42,678 nt of DNA from Flavipsychrobacter sp. (GCA_016786665.1 JAEUVZ010000040.1:1-42678), one strand, 5' to 3'. Shown: positions 23,387 to 31,853, counted from the first letter of the stretch. Made by a program: numbers and translations. Notes: generated by a model not told the origin, from the sequence alone.

Positions 23387-23963
23387 TCTCGCTTGCCTTA
23401 ATAGAGTTTATCTTGTCTTTAAGCCGCCTGCGGGCATCGTTAAGATACCAGCGGCAGTTGCTTTCATTTATGTTTAACGCCTCTGAGATCTCTTTATGCA
23501 TTAAGTTCTCAAATACGTACATGTTAAATACCGTTCGCTGCATGTGTGGCAGGCTGTGTACCACCTTTAGCAGTTCTTTGTAGGCCATTCCTTCCACTAT
23601 ATTCCCTTCCACGTAGCCATCATGTTCTTTGCCGTCCGTCTTTATCACCTCCTTCTCTTTCACCGTTTTGCGTATATGGTCGGTTATGGTATTTACCGCT
23701 ATACGCCTCATCCATCCTTCAAATGCTCCCTGGAAGGAGTATTGTGACAGCTTGGTAAAGATCTTCAGGAACGAATCGTTGAGCATTTCCATGGCCAACT
23801 CATCATTATATTCATATCGCTTTATGATGCCATATATCACCGGGGAATACCTATCGTACAGCGCCCGCTGCGCTTTGCGGTCGTGGGCAATACAGGCTCG
23901 TATCAGGGTATGGATTTCCTCCTCCTTATAAGAGCCAGCAGGTATGTTTGTATTTTCAGCCAA
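23379..23963 (-). CDS. ECF-type RNA polymerase sigma factor (sigma-70 family), TTG start
   Basis: The protein has region 2 (ALYDRYSPVIYGIIKRYEY through GWMRRIAVNTITDHIRK) and region 4 (ELLKVVHSLPHMQRTVF through ESNCRWYLNDARRRLKDKI). There is no region 3 and the size is 194 residues, as for ECF sigma factors. The start is a TTG at 23961-23963 at the end of a seven-T run. An in-frame TGA lies eight codons upstream, and the next in-frame ATG is near residue 59, so TTG is the best choice. It overlaps the downstream barrel protein by 8 nt, indicating coupled translation. The target genes are unknown; the two genes downstream are likely ones. No consensus -7 element was found upstream, as would fit autoregulation. 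Confidence 0.93.
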   Translation of the reverse strand: MAENTNIPAGSYKEEEIHTLIRACIAHDRKAQRALYDRYSPVIYGIIKRYEYNDELAMEMLNDSFLKIFTKLSQYSFQGAFEGWMRRIAVNTITDHIRKTVKEKEVIKTDGKEHDGYVEGNIVEGMAYKELLKVVHSLPHMQRTVFNMYVFENLMHKEISEALNINESNCRWYLNDARRRLKDKINSIKASENG

Positions 23964-24090
23964 AAAAACCCGGGTATATTTATATCATATATTAACAGAA
24001 CATGGCTACCTACTAGACGTAATCCACATCCTTTTTGTTAGCATGGGCACAAATATTATTATAGACTATGTAAATGCGTACTTCAATGAT

Positions 24091-24678
24091 TTATCGCATC
24101 CACCTGGCCTTCTCACTTGCCGCAGCGTGCCTTTTACCTTCTCTTTTTACCTCATCTGTATAGCCTACATATATCAGGCCCAGCACTATGTCTTCATCTC
24201 CCAGCCCCAGCATTTGTTTCATAGCCGGGTTATGGCTCATTCCGCCGGTGTTCCATATAGCCGCGAGGCCCAGCGCCTCGGCTCCCAGCAGCACATTCTG
24301 AACAGCCGCGGAAGCTGCTGCCACCTCTTCTACCTGGGGTATCTTAGGGTTGCTTCCCCGTTTCATGGCGGCAACTACCAGGTGCGATACCTTTTCAGTG
24401 GCTGCCGATAGCTTGGCCGGTGTTTCCGGGTTTTGTTTCTCCGGGTCTGTATGTGTGGTGTAGAGGGCCCCGTGGTCTTTACCAAAGCCCTGTAACGCCT
24501 CCCCTGAAAATACAAAAAATTGCCATGGTTCCGTACGGCCATGGGTAGGTGCCCAGTGAGCCAGTTCCAGCAATTGCTCAATTTGTTCATCCGGCACCTT
24601 CTTGCCGTTCATCGCAGCTGTCTTTACGGTGCGCCGCCCTTTTATTATCCGGCTCAGTATCTCAAAATCACTTTGCAT
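24091..24678 (-). CDS. Nitroreductase-family FMN oxidoreductase (YdjA-like)
   Basis: The 195-residue protein starts at the ATG 24676-24678; 12 codons upstream in the open frame run across the promoter and are not coding. It has the nitroreductase fold signatures IIKGRRTVKT, LELAHWAPTHGRTEPWQFFVF and the FMN-contact region GLAAIWNTGG followed by LGLIYVGY. This small size resembles YdjA-like members that use FMN and NAD(P)H on unknown substrates. The -7 element TATATTTG at 24683-24690 ends 4 nt before the ATG, so the message is probably leaderless. Confidence 0.9.
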   Translation of the reverse strand: MQSDFEILSRIIKGRRTVKTAAMNGKKVPDEQIEQLLELAHWAPTHGRTEPWQFFVFSGEALQGFGKDHGALYTTHTDPEKQNPETPAKLSAATEKVSHLVVAAMKRGSNPKIPQVEEVAAASAAVQNVLLGAEALGLAAIWNTGGMSHNPAMKQMLGLGDEDIVLGLIYVGYTDEVKREGKRHAAASEKARWMR

Positions 24679-24682
24679 GGCA

Positions 24683-24690
24683 CAAATATA
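24683..24690 (-). promoter_or_regulatory. -7 element TATATTTG, 4 nt before the nitroreductase ATG
   Basis: The reverse strand reads TATATTTG then 4 nt then ATG. The predicted start of transcription falls at or next to the start codon, implying a leaderless transcript. The same spacing is seen upstream of 31220-31849 and 31968-32504. Confidence 0.6.
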
Positions 24691-24759
24691 GCACTCCGGC
24701 CAACGGGTAAGCACTATTTACACCAAACCAGTAACAAATACCGCTCGTATCTATTTTAT

Positions 24760-25707
24760 ATGCGCCTCTTTATACCCATACTGTTTCTTTGCCTGCCGTC
24801 ACCGGCTAAGGCTCAGGCAATAGACAATGTACGCAGCTACCACGCTCCGGGGGACCACTACATGCGGCTTACCTACGATAATGATTTTTTCACGGCTACC
24901 GACCGCTATTATACACAAGGGATAGGCCTGGAGTACGCCAGCCCCGCCGTGCAAAAATCGCCGCACAATAAGATATTGCTCCATCCTTTCGCGGGCTCAG
25001 AAGTAGCAGGCATCAGCATAGAGCACAATGCCTATACCCCCAGCAATATCATTCCTTCCACAGTGCTGTACAACGACCATCCCTATACCGCCGCCCTGAT
25101 GCTGCGCGCTTTCCGGATAGTTACCGACACGGTACGGCTGCGGCGTTTCAGCGCCACCCTTAGCCTGGGCGTGCTGGGCCCCCACGCCTCCGGCAAATGG
25201 ATGCAGGAGAGCATACACCGCTGGCTCGACAACGTGCAACCCGGGGGATGGAAACATCAATTGAAAAACGATGTGGTTATCAACTACAATATCCATTACG
25301 AGCAGTTGCTGCTCTCAGCCGGCGAGTACATTCAGCTACATGCCGATGCCGCCCTGGCGGCAGGCACGCTGAACAACCGGCTATCCGCAGGTTTCAGCCT
25401 GGTGACTGGCTATATACGGTCTCCGTACCTGCCGCGCCACAAAGGCGTCCGGGCATACCTGTATGCGCATCCGCAGGTTTCGGCGGTAGCCTACGATGCC
25501 ACCTTGCAAGGAGGCATTTTTACCACCGGCAACACCTATACCATTCCCGCCAGCCAGGTGGAACGATTTGTATTTACAGGGCAGGCGGGTATCGTGCTTT
25601 GCTGTGCGGGGCTAAGCCTGGAACACTTCTACGCCATTAGTTCCCGCGAGTTTTCCACGCAGGAATCCTTTTACTGGGGTGGGCTTCGGCTGGGCGTTAG
25701 TTTTTAG
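24760..25707 (+). CDS. lpxR: LpxR-family lipid A deacylase
   Basis: The start is set at the ATG 24760, giving a signal peptide (MRLFIPILFLCLPSPAKAQ) and a mature outer-membrane barrel. The open frame runs 80 codons further up with no coding character. The mature N-terminus, LTYDNDFFTATDRYYTQG, matches the conserved LpxR motif whose Asn-Asp and Thr/Ser sit near the active site, and ESIHRWLD supplies a conserved His. LpxR removes the 3'-acyloxyacyl chain of lipid A in the outer membrane and so changes the surface. The final residue is Phe (GGLRLGVSF), typical of barrel proteins. A hairpin follows at 25724-25747. Confidence 0.88.
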   Translation: MRLFIPILFLCLPSPAKAQAIDNVRSYHAPGDHYMRLTYDNDFFTATDRYYTQGIGLEYASPAVQKSPHNKILLHPFAGSEVAGISIEHNAYTPSNIIPSTVLYNDHPYTAALMLRAFRIVTDTVRLRRFSATLSLGVLGPHASGKWMQESIHRWLDNVQPGGWKHQLKNDVVINYNIHYEQLLLSAGEYIQLHADAALAAGTLNNRLSAGFSLVTGYIRSPYLPRHKGVRAYLYAHPQVSAVAYDATLQGGIFTTGNTYTIPASQVERFVFTGQAGIVLCCAGLSLEHFYAISSREFSTQESFYWGGLRLGVSF

Positions 25708-25723
25708 CCTGCTGTAAATAATA

Positions 25724-25747
25724 AAGCAGGAGCCCACGCTCCTGCTT
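25724..25747. terminator. Terminator hairpin after the lpxR-like gene
   Basis: A 10-bp stem, AAGCAGGAGC/GCTCCTGCTT (25724-25733 with 25738-25747), with a tight 4-nt loop. T content after the stem is modest (CTCTCATT) on the plus strand, while the minus strand reads TATTATTTAC. It may serve both strands. Confidence 0.65.
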
Positions 25748-25919
25748 CTCTCATTGGTTTGTGTTCCAGAGCCTTATCACTCTTAGTTTTTTATGGCGCG
25801 TAGCTGACGCGTATATACCCGGCCTCTGCAGCCTGTACTATTTTCTTCTTATTATCTCTTACCAGCTATATGAAATACCCTTGCAGGAAATGCTCGTGGC
25901 ATCGTTGGGTATTGTGAAG

Positions 25920-25927
25920 CAAATATA
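25920..25927 (-). promoter_or_regulatory. Minus-strand -7 element TATATTTG in a gene-free gap
   Basis: The reverse strand reads TATATTTG, an exact TAnnTTTG match. It lies downstream of the T9SS type B gene (25967-27628), and no complete gene follows before the hairpin at 25724-25747. Confidence 0.4.
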
Positions 25928-25966
25928 CAGCTAAATCCGGTTTCCCGGCCAGCCCCCCTCTATCTT

Positions 25967-27628
25967 CTACCGGATGAGGGTTAGGTCACCTTTTAGCAGT
26001 GTGCCCTGGTCGTCTTTATGATTGCCGCCGGAATAGCGAAGCATATAGTAATAGGCTCCTATGTCTTGAATGGCTCCCCGGAAAGTACCGTCCCATTTGC
26101 TGCCAATATCTTCTGTATCAAACACACACTCCCCAAAACGGTTGTATATCCGGAAGTTGTACGAGAGCGGCAGCGCGTAACAACTGAATACCGGGCCAAA
26201 AGCATCATTAATCCCATCTCCGTTCGGCGTAAAAGCGGAGGGCAGCCAGATGCAATCGTCCCAGCTTCGGTACACCACTTCTATTTCGTAAATGTAGCGT
26301 CGGCAACCTCGCCAAACCGTTACGGTGTATGTACCTGGCTTTAGAATGTTAGTGTAGGCCAGGGTATCTCCATGCGCCCACAGGAGGCTATCTCCCGCCA
26401 ATGGTGTACTAAGCTGCATGGGAAATGACGATGCATGTACCAATGTATCAAAGTGCACGTCAGCTTCGCAAAGCACTACGAAACTATCCAACACATACTT
26501 GCAGTTGCTGTAGCTTTCTACCCAATAGGTACCGGGCGCATCTACCCAAACCGATGACGCACCCGCGCCTGTGCTCCAGAGGTGCGTTCCTCCAGCCTGG
26601 CTGGCACTGAGCAGCACGGGAAAGGAAGATACTGTTATTATATGGCTAAGCTCCGCAGAGTCTACCAGGCACACAACAGTTATGGTGTCCGAACGAAAGG
26701 AGCAATCGCCAGTAGCGGTCACCCAATACATACCCCCACTGGTTACGGTAATTTCCCTTACGGAGTCTCCTGTACTCCAGGCATAGGCCGCTCCCGTTAC
26801 CGCCGACGTGATGGTAGCCGGAAAGGCTTGCACGAAAACAGTGTCGTGCGCCGGTGGCGGAATCTCCGTAACACATACATCATCCACATACATATAGCAG
26901 GTGCTGTGAATGCTGTCGGGGAAACCCGGGTATGTCGTATAAATCACCCGGTAGTTGAGGGGCAGGCTGTCTTTAAAGTAGCCCACCGTCAGCCATTGTT
27001 CCCCGCCATGCGCTTTATACACTCCCTTTACCTGCTCCCATTTAGCGGTATCAGTAATAAATGTATGGCGCGGGTTTACTACATCAGGCGGGCCGGGAAT
27101 AGACAGTTCCGGCTGGCCGAAAGGGTAAGCGATGCTTATTTGTGTATCGGTAAGCCGGGCGCCCACCAGGTCTACTACTATTTGATTGGCACTTCCCGGT
27201 AGGTGATACGTCATATTCACAAAGAAGCTGACAAAGTAATTCTTCCCGGCTTCCAGTGGCGCGGACAACCGGGTTTCCAGGTACTCACGGTAGTCGCTCA
27301 CGTGCGGCGTAGCCGGCCAGCCGGATAGCATCGAAATGCCGGCGCAGGCGTCACCGCCACGTGGTTGTTGGTAGTCGTTATACGTATTGTATGGCAGCGT
27401 GACGAGGGGATTGGTAGCACACCTGTTATAATAGTCGGGGGTCGTATTCCAAAGCGCTGAAACCCACGAAGCCGCGGTTGGAAAGTGGGAGTAGTCCTCA
27501 GAATAGTAAATCATCCCCCTCGCCTGCGGACAATCATTATACACCTCAAAACCCGGATTCGGGACGAGATTTTGCGCTGTGGCTTCGATTGCCAGCAGCA
27601 ATAAGATGATGATGCAAGTGCCTCTCAT
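25967..27628 (-). CDS. Secreted protein with T9SS type B (gliding-motility-associated, CHU_C) C-terminus
   Basis: The 553-residue protein has a signal peptide (MRGTCIIILLLLAIEATAQ) and then a sugar-binding-like or adhesin-like region starting NLVPNPGFEVYNDCPQ. A set of three beta-sandwich repeats (about residues 255-435) has WSTG- and WAHG-type cores and paired cysteines. The C-terminal CHU_C domain starts WLPSAFTPNGDGINDAFGP and contains FRIYNRFGECVF. This domain directs T9SS secretion and surface attachment of adhesin-type proteins in gliding Bacteroidota. No enzyme motif was seen. The gene stands alone; the 171-nt gap upstream (27629-27799) is AT-rich, with one small hairpin at 27705-27723. 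Confidence 0.88.
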   Translation of the reverse strand: MRGTCIIILLLLAIEATAQNLVPNPGFEVYNDCPQARGMIYYSEDYSHFPTAASWVSALWNTTPDYYNRCATNPLVTLPYNTYNDYQQPRGGDACAGISMLSGWPATPHVSDYREYLETRLSAPLEAGKNYFVSFFVNMTYHLPGSANQIVVDLVGARLTDTQISIAYPFGQPELSIPGPPDVVNPRHTFITDTAKWEQVKGVYKAHGGEQWLTVGYFKDSLPLNYRVIYTTYPGFPDSIHSTCYMYVDDVCVTEIPPPAHDTVFVQAFPATITSAVTGAAYAWSTGDSVREITVTSGGMYWVTATGDCSFRSDTITVVCLVDSAELSHIITVSSFPVLLSASQAGGTHLWSTGAGASSVWVDAPGTYWVESYSNCKYVLDSFVVLCEADVHFDTLVHASSFPMQLSTPLAGDSLLWAHGDTLAYTNILKPGTYTVTVWRGCRRYIYEIEVVYRSWDDCIWLPSAFTPNGDGINDAFGPVFSCYALPLSYNFRIYNRFGECVFDTEDIGSKWDGTFRGAIQDIGAYYYMLRYSGGNHKDDQGTLLKGDLTLIR

Positions 27629-27799
27629 TGTTGGGTATAGAAGCGGGTGTCGTGTTACGTAAGTTAATATAATTAATTATTAAAATCTCTTCTGTTTTAC
27701 CGGCGGGGAGTTCGTAGCTCCCCTATTTCATAAATCACTGTTAATTAACCGTATTTACACCGTAAAAAACTTGCCGGAATTTGGTGAGTCTGTTTAATT

Positions 27800-28873
27800 A
27801 TGTTTCTTTCGCCGCTCGATAGTAAATCCGTTACAGGAGAACCGGGGATAATGAAAAACGATTATAGGGAGGATACGTGCGAAGGCCAGGAATCGCGCGC
27901 TCAGATTTGTCAGCTATTAAGAGAAAAGGAGGAGTTGGACGCCATTCTTTCGTCAGTAACAGACATTGTCTGGTCGCGGAAAGCGGGGGACGACTACAAG
28001 CTGCTATATATTAATCCCGCAGCTACGGCAGTGTACGGCTATTCGCCTGAAGAGCTCATCAACACGCCGGGGGTACTCTTTGACCAACTACACCCCGATG
28101 ACCGGGGAAAGATGAAGCAGGAGATAGAGGCCACCATTCGCGATGGCTGTGGCCAGCTTGACTATCGAATCTATCACCGGGATGGTTCGTTGCGCTACAT
28201 GAGAGGGAACGGGGTAGTAAAAAAAGATGACGAAGGGCGCCCGGTAGTTATCAGCGGCATCTCTACCGACGTGACCGAACTCCGCCTCACCGAGCAAGAG
28301 CTGCGTAAAAAAATTGCTGAAATTGAAAATATTTTCGAGAGCATTACCGACAGCTTCATTTCCCTTGACAAGAACTATCGCTTTACCTATATAAATAAAG
28401 AAGCAGAGCAGCTATACAATATAAAGCGCGAAGAGCTGCTGAACAGGGAGCTCTGGTGCGTCTTCCCGAATGCCAAAAAACTACGTTTCCATACAGAACT
28501 GGTGAAAGCTATGACCGAACAGGTACCTTGCTCGTTCGAGGAGTTTTCACCCACCGCCGATATCTGGGTATCGGTGAACGTATACCCTACCGACAACGGC
28601 CTGGCGGTCTATTTCCGGAACATCACGTCCGAACGCACATACCTGCAACGCATAGAGCAGCAAAATGAGGTGCTAAACGATATAGCGCGCACCCAATCGC
28701 ATGAAGTACGCGGGCCGGTAGCGCGTATCATCGGACTGGCGGAGCTCCTTAATCACACCGACGCTTCAGACCCCGCCAATTCAGAAATTATACAAGGTAT
28801 AAAAACTTCCGCGCTGGAGCTGGACAGCATTATAAAGAAAGTAGTCTCCAAAACTTCCGCACTTACTAAATAA
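27800..28873 (+). CDS. PAS-PAS-HisKA protein lacking a histidine-kinase ATPase domain
   Basis: A cytoplasmic, membrane-free signalling protein of 357 residues. The first PAS domain spans about 42-160 and contains YKLLYINPAATAVYGYSPEEL, with a PAC-type segment near RPVVISGISTDVTE. The second spans about 173-279. The C-terminal helix 281-357 contains the dimerisation and phosphoacceptor H-box TQSHEVRGPVARIIGLAEL with His301. It ends at residue 357 after KVVSKTSALTK, with a terminator immediately behind, so there is no HATPase_c domain. It could be a phosphoacceptor for a separate kinase, a dominant-negative partner or a degenerate kinase. The ATG at 27800 is the first; an alternative lies at residue 18. 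Confidence 0.85.
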   Translation: MFLSPLDSKSVTGEPGIMKNDYREDTCEGQESRAQICQLLREKEELDAILSSVTDIVWSRKAGDDYKLLYINPAATAVYGYSPEELINTPGVLFDQLHPDDRGKMKQEIEATIRDGCGQLDYRIYHRDGSLRYMRGNGVVKKDDEGRPVVISGISTDVTELRLTEQELRKKIAEIENIFESITDSFISLDKNYRFTYINKEAEQLYNIKREELLNRELWCVFPNAKKLRFHTELVKAMTEQVPCSFEEFSPTADIWVSVNVYPTDNGLAVYFRNITSERTYLQRIEQQNEVLNDIARTQSHEVRGPVARIIGLAELLNHTDASDPANSEIIQGIKTSALELDSIIKKVVSKTSALTK

Positions 28874-28900
28874 AGAAAGGGGCATTCAGCCCCTTTCTTT
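28872..28900. terminator. Bidirectional terminator between the PAS gene and glutamine synthetase
   Basis: A 12-bp stem, AAAGAAAGGGGC/GCCCCTTTCTTT (28872-28883 with 28889-28900), with a 5-nt loop, overlapping the PAS gene's stop codon. T-rich flanks on both strands suit the two convergent genes. Confidence 0.85.
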
Positions 28901-28918
28901 ATTGTCATCTCCTCACCA

Positions 28919-31117
28919 TTAGCGCAGATACAGCAATTCGCGGTATTTAGGCAGTGGCCAGGTAGTATCATCTACCAGCAGCTCCAGTTTGTCTGCATGG
29001 TAGCGTATCTCGTCAAAGTGCGCTTTCACTTCTTTGCAATACATGTCGGCACGCTTGTGCATATCGGGTTCGTTGTTCGCCCGTTTGCGCGCTTCTATCA
29101 TCGCTTCCACATTGTCGTTTATCTTCTGAATGTGGCCGCTTATTACTTTTAGCAGGTTCAGCTGCGCAGCGTAGGTTTCTTCGCCAAGCCCTACCTCTTT
29201 CAGGCCTTTCACGTTATTCAGCAATACATTCTGGTAGTTTACTGCCGCCGGCAGTATGTGGTTGGTGGCCATATACCCCAGTATACGGGCTTCTATCTGC
29301 ACCTTCTTTACATAGTCTTCCAGCATTATCTCGTGGCGGGCTTCCAGCTCGCGCTTGGAGTAGATGCCGTTATCGAAGAACAGTTGCTTGGCCTTCTCTG
29401 TCACGTATGCTTCCAGGGCCTCGGGCGTTGTCTTAAAGTTGTTCAGGCCGCGGCGTTTTGCTTCTTCCGCCCATTCGTCGCTATAGTTATCTCCTTCAAA
29501 CAGGATGTTGCGCGACTTGGAAATATAATCGCGCAGCACATGCATGATGGCGATTTCTTTTTTCTCTCCCTTTTCTATAAGTGCATCCACTTCCCGCTTA
29601 AATTCTTTCAGCGTATTGGTCATTATCGTGTTCAGCACCGTCATAGGCGAACCACAGTTGGCTGAAGACCCTACCGCGCGGAACTCGAATTTATTACCGG
29701 TAAAGGCAAAGGGAGAGGTACGGTTGCGATCCGTATTATCCATCAGCAGTTCAGGTATCTGCTTATGTATATCCAGCTTCAGTATCACTTCGTCCTGCTC
29801 GCTGAATTTGTCCTTCACGCGTGTCTCCACTTCGTTCAGCACTTCTGTCAGGTACTTACCTATGTACACCGATATGATAGCGGGAGGAGCCTCGTTGGCA
29901 CCCAGGCGGTGGTCGTTATTGGCCGAGGCTATCGCTGCGCGCAGCAGATCGGCATGCTCGTGCACCGCTTTGATGGTATTAACGAAGAACGTCAGGAACA
30001 TCAGGTTGGTACGGGGCGTTTTGCCCGGAGAGAGCAGGTTTACACCAGTGTCTGTGGCCAGGCTCCAGTTGTTGTGCTTACCGCTGCCGTTCACTCCGGC
30101 GAAGGGTTTTTCGTGCAGCAATACTTTCAGCTTGTGGCGCTTGGCTACTTTCGCCATTACGTCCATCAGCAGAGAGTTATGGTCTACCGCTATATTACAC
30201 TCTTCAAACATCGGGGCGCACTCAAACTGGCCCGGCGCCACCTCGTTGTGACGGGTGCGCAGCGGTATACCCAGCTTGTACGACTCCTGTTCAAAGTCTT
30301 GCATAAATGCATAGGTACGCTCCGGTATAGACCCGAAATAGTGGTCTTCCAGTTGTTGTCCTTTCGCAGGGGCGTGGCCCACCAGGGTGCGGCCGCACAT
30401 TACCAGGTCAGGACGGGCATTGGCCAGTGTTTCATCCACCACAAAGTATTCCTGCTCCCAGCCCAGGGTAGCGGTTACTTTAGTTACATTTTTATCAAAA
30501 TAATGACAGACATCTACCGCCGCTTTATCCAGCGCAGCTATCGACTTCAGCAGGGGCGCTTTATAGTCGAGCGACTCACCATTGTATGCTATAAAGATGG
30601 TGGGTATGCAGAGTGTCTTGCCGTGTCCGCTCTCCATAATGAAGGCTGGAGAAGAGGGGTCCCATGCGGTGTAGCCACGCGCTTCAAATGTAGCGCGGAT
30701 ACCACCATTCGGGAAGCTGGAAGCATCCGGCTCCTGCTGTATCAGTGCGTCTCCGTCAAAAAGCTCAATTGTCGCACCGTCGCTCTTAATGGTAAAGAAT
30801 GAGTCATGCTTCTCCGCAGTAGTGCCTGTCAGCGGCTGAAACCAGTGGGTATAGTGGGTAACGCCGCGCTCTTCCGACCACGCTTTCATACCGCTCGCTA
30901 TCTGGTCTGCCATACGACGGTCTATCTTAGAACCCGATTTAATAGAGCTCATCAGGCTTTTGTAAGCCTCATCGCTCAGGTATTCACGCATGGTACGCCC
31001 GGTGAATACATTGCTGTTAAACATGGCCGAGATCTTCTTCCCGTTGTAGTGAGAGATATTTTTCTCTTCTTTAGCAAGTTCATTTAAAGCCTGGTGGCGG
31101 AGAGATGACATAAACAT
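28919..31117 (-). CDS. glnN: Glutamine synthetase type III
   Basis: GSIII joins glutamate and ammonia using ATP and is the main glutamine synthetase type in many Bacteroidota. The 732-residue length fits (about 700-730). Family signatures are visible: the GWEQEYFVVDE substrate region, HEKPFAGVNGSGKHNNWSL, and NRTSPFAFTGNKFEFRAVGSSANC near the ATP and glutamate sites. Start candidates are ATGs at 31115-31117 and 31109-31111. TAGATTTG at 31129-31136 is the nearest promoter element and TATTTTTG at 31179-31186 a further one. Regulation by nitrogen status is likely but cannot be read here. Confidence 0.96.
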   Translation of the reverse strand: MFMSSLRHQALNELAKEEKNISHYNGKKISAMFNSNVFTGRTMREYLSDEAYKSLMSSIKSGSKIDRRMADQIASGMKAWSEERGVTHYTHWFQPLTGTTAEKHDSFFTIKSDGATIELFDGDALIQQEPDASSFPNGGIRATFEARGYTAWDPSSPAFIMESGHGKTLCIPTIFIAYNGESLDYKAPLLKSIAALDKAAVDVCHYFDKNVTKVTATLGWEQEYFVVDETLANARPDLVMCGRTLVGHAPAKGQQLEDHYFGSIPERTYAFMQDFEQESYKLGIPLRTRHNEVAPGQFECAPMFEECNIAVDHNSLLMDVMAKVAKRHKLKVLLHEKPFAGVNGSGKHNNWSLATDTGVNLLSPGKTPRTNLMFLTFFVNTIKAVHEHADLLRAAIASANNDHRLGANEAPPAIISVYIGKYLTEVLNEVETRVKDKFSEQDEVILKLDIHKQIPELLMDNTDRNRTSPFAFTGNKFEFRAVGSSANCGSPMTVLNTIMTNTLKEFKREVDALIEKGEKKEIAIMHVLRDYISKSRNILFEGDNYSDEWAEEAKRRGLNNFKTTPEALEAYVTEKAKQLFFDNGIYSKRELEARHEIMLEDYVKKVQIEARILGYMATNHILPAAVNYQNVLLNNVKGLKEVGLGEETYAAQLNLLKVISGHIQKINDNVEAMIEARKRANNEPDMHKRADMYCKEVKAHFDEIRYHADKLELLVDDTTWPLPKYRELLYLR

Positions 31118-31128
31118 TAAATTTTGTG

Positions 31129-31136
31129 CAAATCTA
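31129..31136 (-). promoter_or_regulatory. -7 element TAGATTTG upstream of glutamine synthetase
   Basis: The reverse strand reads TAGATTTG, an exact TAnnTTTG match 11 nt before the first ATG of the gene. A second match, TATTTTTG, lies at 31179-31186. Confidence 0.5.
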
Positions 31137-31219
31137 ATAATTTTTTGAAGAAATGTTTATTTTCTATCAAAATTATGACAAAAATAAAATGTTATAAAAT
31201 AATCAATTTGACTTAATGA

Positions 31220-31849
31220 CTAGGGTATCATCTGCGAGTCGACCACGTATGCACAGGAAAAATAAGGCTCTATATGGCTTTCCACTGTTAAAACCCTGTT
31301 GGGATTCATTAAATTTAAAATTATTGTTATGTAATACTTTTCCGGGAAAGCTGAAATGGACTCTATTACCAAGTGGTCAATGAATTCCACTCCTCTCATG
31401 CCCTGCCATTTATAGGCCGCTTCCTTGGCGCTCCAGGCCATCGTCAGCATTTTAGGGTCGTTATTAAACAATGCCTGCTCTGTTGCCGACAGGTATTTAT
31501 GCTGCAGCAGGGTCATCCGTTCGTGCCACACCTGCAGGTCTATTCCGCATTCGTGGTAGGGGCTCACAATGGCAGCTACATAGGGCCACGAGTGCGAAAT
31601 AGAGAAAAAATACTGGTTATCGGCTATACGTGGCTTGTCATGGTCGTCGGGTCGGATGTTCAGTACCGGGAAATCTTCCTTCAGGTGCTTCAGCAGAAAG
31701 CGGCCGGCCAGGTGTTCCATACGGCGCTTTTCATTCTTTATGTCCGGCTGCACGCCTGTGCGCGCCACAAAGAACGATTCCGGCTCATCTATCTTCCAGA
31801 TAGCGGCCAGGCTATCGTGGCCTACGCTCCATTCTCGGTATAAAGGCAT
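31220..31849 (-). CDS. 4'-phosphopantetheinyl transferase superfamily protein
   Basis: Enzymes of this family move phosphopantetheine from coenzyme A onto a carrier-protein serine. The 209-residue size suits the Sfp-type. Motifs in order are FFSISHSWPYVAAIV, GIDLQ at about 102-106, and AWSAKEAAYKWQ at about 138-149, which match the P1-P3 regions. The second residue usually acidic in GIDxE is Gln here, a small departure. The start is the ATG at 31847-31849; the GTG just before it lies between the -7 element and the ATG. The -7 element TAATTTTG ends 4 nt before this ATG, so the message should be leaderless. No polyketide or NRPS genes are close by. Confidence 0.88.
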   Translation of the reverse strand: MPLYREWSVGHDSLAAIWKIDEPESFFVARTGVQPDIKNEKRRMEHLAGRFLLKHLKEDFPVLNIRPDDHDKPRIADNQYFFSISHSWPYVAAIVSPYHECGIDLQVWHERMTLLQHKYLSATEQALFNNDPKMLTMAWSAKEAAYKWQGMRGVEFIDHLVIESISAFPEKYYITIILNLMNPNRVLTVESHIEPYFSCAYVVDSQMIP

Positions 31850-31853
31850 CACC

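Noticed and set aside
27705-27723. GGGGAG/CTCCCC hairpin upstream of the PAS gene as a riboswitch or terminator
   Set aside because: The stem is only 6 bp and lacks a T-run or a conserved core. It was noted but not supported as a regulatory element.
29765-30802. 345-codon plus-strand frame across glutamine synthetase III
   Set aside because: Antisense to a highly conserved gene, with no recognisable motifs.
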